Below, one piece after another: positions 51,277-57,865 of a DNA stretch of 64,000 nucleotides. The position numbers and the translations under genes were made by a program. The notes beneath the pieces are model-generated. The model was not told the origin of the DNA. It made no database searches and saw only the letters and a program-made list of their open reading frames with translations. How positions within the stretch are numbered: the stretch's first letter is position 1; each line of letters begins with the position of its first letter. The stretch comes from Streptomyces sp. NBC_00247 (GTDB lineage: Bacteria > Actinomycetota > Actinomycetes > Streptomycetales > Streptomycetaceae), in assembly GCF_036188265.1 (NCBI RefSeq), contig NZ_CP108093.1, positions 7,097,001-7,161,000 on the forward strand, in the 5' to 3' direction.

Positions 51277-51672
51277 ATGAGCGGCGAGCGAGACCTCCGT
51301 ACCCTCCTGAGCACCATGAGGCCCGAGCTGAACGACGGCCGGTACGTCTTCACCAGCGTGCGCCGGGACTCCGTACCGGCAGGCGTCTCGCCCGTCGTGA
51401 CGGTCATGGAGCGGGAGGGCCTGACCCTCGTCCTGCCGGAGCACGAGGCGAGGGAGGCCGGCCTCCCCCACGTCTTCGTGGCGGGCTGGATCACCCTGCG
51501 GGTGCACTCCGCCCTCGACGCGGTGGGGCTCACCGCCGCCGTCTCCCTCGCGCTGACGGACGTGGGCATCAGCTGCAACGTGATCGCCGGATACCACCAC
51601 GATCACCTCTTCGTCCCGTACGAGCGGGCCGCCGAAGCCGTCGGCGTACTGGAGTCCCTCGCGGCCGAGTAG
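51277..51672 (+). CDS. ACT domain-containing protein
   Basis: A 131-aa protein of the ACT_7/DUF2241-like class (small stand-alone regulatory ACT proteins). Seen are LRTLLSTMRPELNDGRYVFT (about 6-25), the central strand GLTLVLPEHEAREAGLPHVF, and a C-terminal WITLRVHSALDAVGLTAAVS followed by NVIAGYHHDHLFVPYERAAE, which is the beta-alpha-beta ACT fold ending. No catalytic domain is attached. Likely binds an amino acid or small ligand. Cytoplasmic, with an apparently leaderless start. Confidence 0.85.
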   Translation: MSGERDLRTLLSTMRPELNDGRYVFTSVRRDSVPAGVSPVVTVMEREGLTLVLPEHEAREAGLPHVFVAGWITLRVHSALDAVGLTAAVSLALTDVGISCNVIAGYHHDHLFVPYERAAEAVGVLESLAAE

Positions 51673-51766
51673 CCGTTCCCCGGCCGCCGGTCGCTCGGAG
51701 ACAGCGGTGCCCCGACTCCCCTGCGCACCCGTGCGGGCCCGGCTCCGCGACGTGAGCCGGGCCACG

Positions 51767-51772
51767 TAACAT
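51767..51772 (+). promoter_or_regulatory. Candidate -10 box (TAACAT), leaderless 166-aa gene
   Basis: TAACAT is exactly six bases before the ATG at 51779, with no Shine-Dalgarno sequence. No convincing -35 element. Confidence 0.35.
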
Positions 51773-51778
51773 GGCTGC

Positions 51779-52279
51779 ATGTCCTTCCTCCGCCGTCGCA
51801 GCGCCGCCACTCCCGCCGGCCCGGACTTCGATGTCCTCGCCATGGACCCGGGGGACTGGCCCGGGAACCTCGGTGCCGGTCTGCTGCCCGCGCCCGACGG
51901 CACCTGCCAGGGCGTCTTCCTCCGGTACGACCTCTACGGCGGCCGCGGTCCGGCCATGATCATCGGGAATCTCCCGGCGGGCTCGCCGGCCCGCGAGACC
52001 GAGGAGGGCCAGGTCCCCTTCGAGGTCGCGCAGCTGCTCCTCGCCCTGGAGAACGACGAGCCGGTGGAGGTCACCGCCACCGAGGACCTCCCCGTGATGC
52101 AGGGCGACAACCTGCTGATCGTGCGCCGCGTCAAGCTCTCCGAGACGCGCATCGCCTGCGTGCAGTTCGACCGCAGCGACGGCGTCCTCGTCACGATCGC
52201 CAGCTGGGACCGCCCGATCACGGACGACCTCTACGCGCTGCTCAAGCCGCTGCCCGCGGAACTCTTCCAGCAGGGCTGA
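51779..52279 (+). CDS. Hypothetical 166-aa protein
   Basis: A soluble acidic protein beginning MSFLRRRSAATPAGPDFDVL, followed by DPGDWPGNLGAGLLPAPDGT and a mixed alpha/beta body ending with ITDDLYALLKPLPAELFQQG. No signal peptide, membrane segment or cysteine-rich motif. I do not recognise a family with a known role. The gene appears leaderless and ends at a bidirectional terminator. Confidence 0.6.
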   Translation: MSFLRRRSAATPAGPDFDVLAMDPGDWPGNLGAGLLPAPDGTCQGVFLRYDLYGGRGPAMIIGNLPAGSPARETEEGQVPFEVAQLLLALENDEPVEVTATEDLPVMQGDNLLIVRRVKLSETRIACVQFDRSDGVLVTIASWDRPITDDLYALLKPLPAELFQQG

Positions 52280-52304
52280 CCCAGGGTCCCCAGCACCGAC
52301 GAAA

Positions 52305-52348
52305 CGTCCCTGCGGCCGACGGAGAGGGTTCCGCCGGCCACAGGGACG
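52305..52348. terminator. Bidirectional hairpin terminator
   Basis: Arms 52305-52317 (CGTCCCTGCGGCC) and 52336-52348 (GGCCACAGGGACG) pair over 13 bp with one mismatch, around an 18-base loop. It lies between the convergent 166-aa gene and the DUF916-like gene. Confidence 0.75.
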
Positions 52349-52381
52349 CCGTGTTTCCGGGAGCCGATCCGGGCGGGCCGC

Positions 52382-53461
52382 TCAGGCCCGCTGTCCGGTC
52401 TCCTCCCGCAGGGCGCGGCTCACCGCCTCACGCACCCGCTCGTCCTCCAGTCGCTTGCGACGGGCGCGCCCGCGCCGGGTCAGGACGACCGCCACGACGA
52501 CTGCGGCGAGCACCAGGACCACCAGCAGAGTCAGCGTCCACGGGACGGCCCAGCCGCTGGCCGTGGCCACGACCGGCCTGAGGGCGGTCGTGGAGCCGGC
52601 CGCGTCCGTGAGGACCGGGGTGACGGTGACGGTGGCGGCCAGACGGAACGCCGGAGTCACCTCGTGGACCGGGACCGTGACCTTCCAGCGCTCACCCGGC
52701 AGCAGCTCCGGCGGCGCGGCGACGGCGCCGGCATCGGTGCTGAACGTGCCGAACGGACCCGTGACGGTGACCTTCTGCGTGCCGGAGAGCAGCGCGTTGC
52801 CGGTGTTGTGGAGGCTGTACGTCACCGTCGCGTCTCCCCGGGCGAACGGCCCGGCGGAGCCGCCGTACGAGACGTGCAGGTCCTCCACGGCCAGCTTCGG
52901 CCGCAGAGCGCCGCTGACCCGCAGCTTGATCCGGATGCCCAGACGCCGGTCGACCGCGATGCCCTCCGCGTCGTCGGGCTGCCCCAGCGAAGTGAGGATC
53001 CCGCCCACGTAGTCGCCCGGGGTGGCGTCACCCGGGACCGAGACCGTGAACGGGACCTGGACGGTCTTGCCGGGGGCGACCGTCACCGTCTCGTGCGCGG
53101 CGCGCACCCAGGCACCGACGGAGCGGGACTTCTTGTCCCGGGTCAGCAGGTCGAGCTGCCCCTTGTCCGTGGTGAAGCCGTCGGCGGAGTACACCGCGAG
53201 GGTCAGCGCGGTGGTGCCGTGGTTGGCGACGACCATCGCGTCCTCGGTCTTACCGCCCGGGTTCACGCTGTAGCCGAAGCTCGACCGGTCGTTCCCGAAG
53301 TCGTTCGAGGCCGTCCGCACGGTCCAGGTGACGTCACCGTCCGCCGCGCGGGCCGGAGCGGCGCACACGCCCGAGAGCGCCAGCACGGTGAGCAGGACGA
53401 GGGCGACGGCACGGGCGAGGCCGACGGCGGGGTTCGGGCGGGATGGTGCCACTGCGTGCAT
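52382..53461 (-). CDS. Secreted membrane-anchored protein similar to DUF916/WxL-interacting proteins
   Basis: A 359-aa type I membrane protein: signal peptide (VALVLLTVLALSGVCAAPARA, about residues 19-39), an extracytoplasmic two-Ig-like region (about 42-305; GYSVNPGGKTEDAMVVANHG, FTVSVPGDATPGDYVGGILT), one C-terminal membrane segment (WTLTLLVVLVLAAVVVAVVL, about 313-333) and a basic cytoplasmic tail. This is the architecture of DUF916 proteins associated with WxL cell-wall proteins in Firmicutes, also common in actinobacteria. Likely surface adhesion or cell-wall binding. It lies downstream of the metallophosphatase gene on the same strand (78 bases). Confidence 0.8.
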   Translation of the reverse strand: MHAVAPSRPNPAVGLARAVALVLLTVLALSGVCAAPARAADGDVTWTVRTASNDFGNDRSSFGYSVNPGGKTEDAMVVANHGTTALTLAVYSADGFTTDKGQLDLLTRDKKSRSVGAWVRAAHETVTVAPGKTVQVPFTVSVPGDATPGDYVGGILTSLGQPDDAEGIAVDRRLGIRIKLRVSGALRPKLAVEDLHVSYGGSAGPFARGDATVTYSLHNTGNALLSGTQKVTVTGPFGTFSTDAGAVAAPPELLPGERWKVTVPVHEVTPAFRLAATVTVTPVLTDAAGSTTALRPVVATASGWAVPWTLTLLVVLVLAAVVVAVVLTRRGRARRKRLEDERVREAVSRALREETGQRA

Positions 53462-53539
53462 CTCGGGGTCTCTCTGGGATGAGGAGGCGGGGCAGGCTCC
53501 GGCGGACCGGAACCTGCCCCACCGGTGGAGCGGGATCGG

Positions 53540-55516
53540 TCAGCTGCTCAGCGCGGTGATCGTGAGGGTCGCGCGGTAGCCGCCCTTCTGCACGCTGTCC
53601 GGGATCTTGAGATCCAGGTCGGCGCCCAGCTTGGAGGTTCCCCGTGCGTGACCCTGCTCCGCGGAGCCGAGACCGCGGGAGACGGCCAGACCGTCACCCT
53701 GGTCGTCGTACCCGGACGCGACCGGCGAGCCGGCCACGGCGCCCGCGCCCTGGTCGAGCACGTACGGCGACCAGCCGAGGTAGGAGCCCGCGAACGTCTT
53801 GCCGGCGTCCTTGAACGCGCTCACATTCGCCGAGACCGACCACGGGGAGAGCGTGCGGCGGGTGTCCGACACGAGGATCGGGTTGATCTTGCCGGAGGCG
53901 GTGAAGTGGTCACCGTTCTTCTCCTCGGCGGTGCCGAGGTCCACCAGGCCGTTGTAGCCGTCGACGGTCCAGCCGAACTCGCCCGGAGCCGCGTCGGGCA
54001 CGTTGACCTGGAGCGACTGGCTGTCCCCGTTGTACGGGTGGACGCTCACCTTGTCGACGACGGAGCCGACCGGCTGCGCGGCGTCGGTGTTGTTGCACCA
54101 GTCGCCGTGCGAGACCTCGGAGTTGGGAGCGGCGCAGGTGCTGCTGCGGACGTTCTCCACGACGAGCTTCTCGTCCCGCACCTGGACCTTGACGTAGCTG
54201 CGGACGTGCTCCTGGTTCTGCACCGAGTTGTACCAGTAGTTGCCCGGGTTCAGCGGGTCGGCGCCGTTGCCCGCGCCACTGGTGCCGCTGCTGTCGGGCG
54301 CCGTGATGTCGTAGTACTTCGAACCCGAGGCGGAGTTGGCGGTGACGTACATGACGCCGCCGGGACCCGGGTAGACGTCGGCCGCGCCCGGCTGCTCCTT
54401 CGGATCGGCTTTCTGGCCGTTCTTGATGAGGTAGCTGCGGGAGTAGCTGTGGTCGTGGCCCTGGAGAACCAGGTCGACGCCGAGCTTGGAGAAGGTGGTC
54501 GGGAAGTCGACCCGACGGGCCTTGTTGTCCCCGTCCTTGGCGTGCGAGGCCGGCGAGTAGATCGAGTGGTGGTAGACGAGTACCTTCCACTTGGCCTCGG
54601 AGCCGTGCTGGTCGATGACGTCCGTGACGTACTTGGTGTGCGCCTCGTCGCCGCCGCCGCCCTGCGAGGTGGCGTAGCTGTTGCTGTTCAGGTCGATGAA
54701 CAGGACGTCCTTGTAGATGTACCAGTAGTCACCGCCCGAGGTGTTGGACGCCGGGTTGCCGTTGGCGTACTTCGAGGCCGAGTTGTCCGTGTTCGGCGTC
54801 GAGAAATGCTGCTCGTACGCCTTGCCGCCGACGTCGTGGTTGCCGATGGTGGCGGCGTACGGGATCTGGCGCAGCTGGTCGGGGGCCAGGAAGGACTTCC
54901 ACTGGTCCTCGTTGTTGGCGCTCTCGACCTGGTCGCCGCCGGAGACGAGGAGTTCCGCGTTCGGGTTGGCCTTGGTCGCCACGTCCAGCGTGTCCGACCA
55001 GCCGGCCTGGTCCTGCGCGAGGTCGCCGGAGGAGCCGATCTGCGGGTCGCCGAGGAAGAGGAAGTCGTACTCGCCCTCGAAGTCCTGCGTCTTGAAGGCG
55101 TACGCGGCCGACCAGTTGCCCTCGCTGCCGACGCGGTAGGAGTAAGCGGTCTTCTCCTTCAGGCCGGTGATGGTGGCGTGGCGGTTGTAGCCGCCGCTGG
55201 TGGCGATGTTCGCGGCGCCCAGTGCGTCGAAGGTGACCGCGTCGGCCGGGAACTCGCCGCCGGTGAGCTGCGCCGTGGGGGCGAGCTGCACCTTCTGGGC
55301 GGTGTCGCCGGAGGAGTACCAGCTGACGGTGCGCTGGGTCTCGTTGGCGCCGACGCCCAGGACGATGCCGGAGAGGGTGGATGCCTCGGCCGCGGAGGCG
55401 GGGGAGGTCACTCCGCCCGCGAAGGCGACGGTCAGGCCGAGGAAGGCGGCGGTGGCACCGGTGGCCACGCGGGTCCGCACGGGCCCCCGGGCCTGGTGGG
55501 AAGCGTTCGATCTCAT
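53540..55516 (-). CDS. Secreted purple-acid-phosphatase-like metallophosphoesterase
   Basis: Extracellular phosphatase, 658 aa. Signal peptide ending ASAA (about residue 43); an N-terminal fibronectin-III-like purple acid phosphatase domain (about 45-142); and a calcineurin-type metal core with GDPQ (156-159), GGDQVES (193-199), GNHD (225-228), YHHSIY (metal-binding His) and GHDHSYSRS. A C-terminal domain (about 480-658) of beta-strands follows, with a Gly-rich YNGLVDLGTAEEKNGD segment. Likely role: releasing phosphate from organic phosphates outside the cell. ATG 55516 was chosen for the signal peptide; the frame runs on upstream. A predicted PHO box lies 63 bases upstream, which fits phosphate-starvation induction by PhoP. 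Confidence 0.9.
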   Translation of the reverse strand: MRSNASHQARGPVRTRVATGATAAFLGLTVAFAGGVTSPASAAEASTLSGIVLGVGANETQRTVSWYSSGDTAQKVQLAPTAQLTGGEFPADAVTFDALGAANIATSGGYNRHATITGLKEKTAYSYRVGSEGNWSAAYAFKTQDFEGEYDFLFLGDPQIGSSGDLAQDQAGWSDTLDVATKANPNAELLVSGGDQVESANNEDQWKSFLAPDQLRQIPYAATIGNHDVGGKAYEQHFSTPNTDNSASKYANGNPASNTSGGDYWYIYKDVLFIDLNSNSYATSQGGGGDEAHTKYVTDVIDQHGSEAKWKVLVYHHSIYSPASHAKDGDNKARRVDFPTTFSKLGVDLVLQGHDHSYSRSYLIKNGQKADPKEQPGAADVYPGPGGVMYVTANSASGSKYYDITAPDSSGTSGAGNGADPLNPGNYWYNSVQNQEHVRSYVKVQVRDEKLVVENVRSSTCAAPNSEVSHGDWCNNTDAAQPVGSVVDKVSVHPYNGDSQSLQVNVPDAAPGEFGWTVDGYNGLVDLGTAEEKNGDHFTASGKINPILVSDTRRTLSPWSVSANVSAFKDAGKTFAGSYLGWSPYVLDQGAGAVAGSPVASGYDDQGDGLAVSRGLGSAEQGHARGTSKLGADLDLKIPDSVQKGGYRATLTITALSS

Positions 55517-55578
55517 GAAGTGTCGTTTCTTCTGTGTGCATACGGTGCGCATGCAAGGGCGATCGCCAAGTTGTCGGG

Positions 55579-55622
55579 GCGAGATGAACGACATCTGAAT
55601 GCGATCTTGGATGGGGTTGAAC
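55579..55622 (-). promoter_or_regulatory. Predicted PHO box (PhoP operator), four 11-nt units
   Basis: Read on the minus strand from 55622, four units in exact 11-base register begin GTTCA, TCCAA, ATTCA and GTTCA. Streptomyces PHO boxes are 11-base direct repeats starting GTTCA(C/T); two units match well, one has ATTCA and one is degenerate. It is 63 bases upstream of the metallophosphatase ATG, in the direction of that gene. PhoR-PhoP consensus is established knowledge; binding here is predicted. Confidence 0.6.
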
Positions 55623-55643
55623 ATCACCACTGGCCTGCGGTTT

Positions 55644-56855
55644 TCACGCGCCGGCCACACGCTGTACGAACCAGATGAGCCCCATCGCCGCGACGCAGGC
55701 GGAGATCGTGCCGGTGGTCCACGCGGCGGACCGCGGCGAGCGGCGCGACAGCAGCAGGAGCAGCGGGAACACCACCGCGATGATGCCGAGTTGGACCGCT
55801 TCGATACCGACGTTGAACACCAGGAGGGACCACAGCAGGGTCCATGTCCAGGCGGCTTCGATACCGAGCGCGCCCGCGAATCCCAGACCGTGCACCAGGC
55901 CGAAACAGAAGACGACGCCGAGTCGGGTCCAGCCCGCGCGGTCCAGGGCGAACCGCCCCTCACCGGGCGACCGGAGCTCCGCGACCCCGGTGCCCCGCCC
56001 CCGTATCCGCCACAGGTGCCAGCCGGCGACCACGGCGATGGAGAGCGCGATGACGGGCTCCACCAGACCGGAGGGCACGTCGACCAGGCCCAGAGCGGCC
56101 AGCAGGAACGTCACCGAGTGGGCCAGCGTGAAGCTGGTGGCGGCGAGGACGACCTCGCGCGGTCGCCGGGACCCGGCGATCAGCGCCAGCAGGAACAGGA
56201 TGTGGTCGGTGCCGGTCAGCAGGTGCTCCGCGCCCAGCCGGAAGAACTCCCAGAAGCGCTGCGTCCAGGCCTGGCTGATCGAGAAGGACGGGTGCCCGGA
56301 GTCGAGCGCGGCGCTCCCGGAGCGGCCGCCGACGTCGTACGTGACGATCGTCTTGGTGCCCTTGACGTACCCCTCGGAGTCGGGGAAAAGAGTGCCGCGC
56401 ACCTCGTGGTCGCCCGAACCGTGGGCACCACAGGCCCAGTCGAGATCCAGCAGGGCGTACGGTACGCCCTCCTCGGTGCCCATCCGGAAGTCGCCGGCCG
56501 GGGTGGGCGTGCAGGCCTTCCCGCCGGCGCTGACCGAGAGGCGCCGGGTGACGTACCCGAGGGCGGTCTCGCGGTGGGAGTTGAGCGCGGCGGCCTCGGC
56601 GGCCGCGTCCCCGGCGTCGAAGGCGTCGGTGCCCGCGCGGAAGAGGGGATCGTCGTCACCGGTGTCGGCGGCCGACACCACCAGCAGGTCGTACTCCAGT
56701 TTGAGTCGGGTGCGGAGCGGCCCGTCGCCGTCGCCGGTGACGTGCGCGTACACGGTCGACGAGAAGCCGTGGGCGGCTGCCGGCCGGGCGAGGCAGAGCA
56801 GGAAGAGGGCCGCCGCGGCGAGAGCGAGCAAGGGGCGGCGTACACGGTGAGGCAT
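55644..56855 (-). CDS. HupE/UreJ-like membrane protein with large exported domain
   Basis: A 403-aa membrane protein of the HupE/UreJ_2 family. A signal peptide (LLALAAAALFLLCLARPAAA) is followed by an extracytoplasmic domain (about 34-190) containing Cys residues that may form a disulfide. Then come about seven membrane helices starting LTGTDHILFLLALIAGSRRP, with the family's polar motif GTDHILFL and the later block FCFGLVHGLGFAGALG. HupE and UreJ relatives are linked to nickel or metal uptake in other bacteria. ATG 56855 has AAGGAGA upstream. It is the first of three leftward genes (HupE, phosphatase, DUF916-like); a PHO box interrupts the run after it, so it may be expressed separately. 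Confidence 0.82.
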   Translation of the reverse strand: MPHRVRRPLLALAAAALFLLCLARPAAAHGFSSTVYAHVTGDGDGPLRTRLKLEYDLLVVSAADTGDDDPLFRAGTDAFDAGDAAAEAAALNSHRETALGYVTRRLSVSAGGKACTPTPAGDFRMGTEEGVPYALLDLDWACGAHGSGDHEVRGTLFPDSEGYVKGTKTIVTYDVGGRSGSAALDSGHPSFSISQAWTQRFWEFFRLGAEHLLTGTDHILFLLALIAGSRRPREVVLAATSFTLAHSVTFLLAALGLVDVPSGLVEPVIALSIAVVAGWHLWRIRGRGTGVAELRSPGEGRFALDRAGWTRLGVVFCFGLVHGLGFAGALGIEAAWTWTLLWSLLVFNVGIEAVQLGIIAVVFPLLLLLSRRSPRSAAWTTGTISACVAAMGLIWFVQRVAGA

Positions 56856-57086
56856 GGATCTCCTTGAGGTTGCCCGTGCACCGTGCAGGTCGTGGATGAA
56901 CCGGAAGCGGCCGGTCGGCGAAGCATGAACAAACAAAGGTTCGATGACGGTCGGTTTCCTGGAGATCAGTGCGCCGACCGCGCAGGATGTGGGGAAAGCC
57001 GCCCCTTACCGGCCCGCCCGCACTCGCCGGGCCGCACAGGCATGCCGTCGTGCCGCCGGGAGGCCCCCTACCGGAGGACGATCGTC

Positions 57087-57761
57087 TTGCACCGCCCGCT
57101 TCTGGCCGCCGCCGTGACCACCGCGGCCGCCCTCGCCCTGCTCGCCGGATGCGCCTCGGAAGCCGACTGGTCGCAGCCGCACCCGCGCCCCTCCGCGATC
57201 GGCGCCCTGGGCGCGGGATTCATCGGCCCGGACAAGTCGCCCGCACCGGAGTCCACCGTCACACCCGATCCCGGCTCCTGGTCCGGAGTCCGCCCCTCGG
57301 ACGGAGCCCGCGTCGTACTCCTCGCCGCGGGCCACGACCGGCCCACGAAGACCCTGGTCACCGCCGTGCGGAAGTGGGCGGAGGACGAGGACGTCGATCT
57401 GCGGACCGTGACCGCCGCCGACACCGCAGATCTGCTCCCCGCGACCCTCAGGGCGATGGACCTCCACCCCGACCTCGTCATCAGCGCGGGCAACAGCCTC
57501 ATCGACCCGCTCGCCACGGTCACCCCGAGCCACCTCGACCAGGAGTTCCTGGTCGTCGGCGCCGAGCTCGCCGAACCCACCCACAACGTCACGGCGGTCG
57601 ACTGGACGGGCGCCTCCTTCCGGGGCGAGGGCCTCGGCATGTCCTCCGCGTACGACGCCGCCAGCTTCACCGCCGCCCGCTGCGCGGCGGCCGTCCGCGC
57701 GGGGACGGCGGCCGTGCTCTCGGGACACACCGGCATCGTGCTCTGGCTCGACACGTTCTGA
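57087..57761 (+). CDS. Probable secreted lipoprotein resembling BMP-family binding proteins
   Basis: A 224-aa protein starting at TTG 57087 with GGAGG nine bases upstream; no ATG or GTG with a ribosome binding site is available at that point. The N terminus LHRPLLAAAVTTAAALALLA ends in a lipobox LAGC with modified Cys23. The mature part (SDGARVVLLAAGHDRPTKTL, LVISAGNSLIDPLATVTPSH, FLVVGAELAEPTHNVTAVDW) has the look of a substrate-binding-protein lobe of the BMP/PnrA type (periplasmic nucleoside or lipoprotein binding). Its length is short for that family (usually above 300 aa), so it may be a single-lobe variant. Role unknown. Confidence 0.6.
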   Translation: MHRPLLAAAVTTAAALALLAGCASEADWSQPHPRPSAIGALGAGFIGPDKSPAPESTVTPDPGSWSGVRPSDGARVVLLAAGHDRPTKTLVTAVRKWAEDEDVDLRTVTAADTADLLPATLRAMDLHPDLVISAGNSLIDPLATVTPSHLDQEFLVVGAELAEPTHNVTAVDWTGASFRGEGLGMSSAYDAASFTAARCAAAVRAGTAAVLSGHTGIVLWLDTF

Positions 57762-57779
57762 GAGAGCCTCCGCCGCCCC

Positions 57780-57857
57780 GGCCGGCGGGGCGGCGGCGCG
57801 CGGGAACACCCACCGCGCGGCCGGCGGAGCGGCGCCGTGCGGGAACACCCACCGCCC
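57780..57857. repeat. Tandem pair of 39-base repeats
   Basis: Units 57780-57818 and 57819-57857 are similar; both contain ggccggcgg and the 17-mer gcgggaacacccaccgc (57800-57816 and 57839-57855). They lie between the lipoprotein and geosmin synthase stops and could affect transcript ends. Confidence 0.75.
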
Positions 57858-57865
57858 CGCCCCCG

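Noticed and set aside
56880..56945. Two GTTCAT units upstream of the HupE-like gene
   Set aside because: They are 29 bases apart, not a multiple of 11, so they do not form a PHO box.
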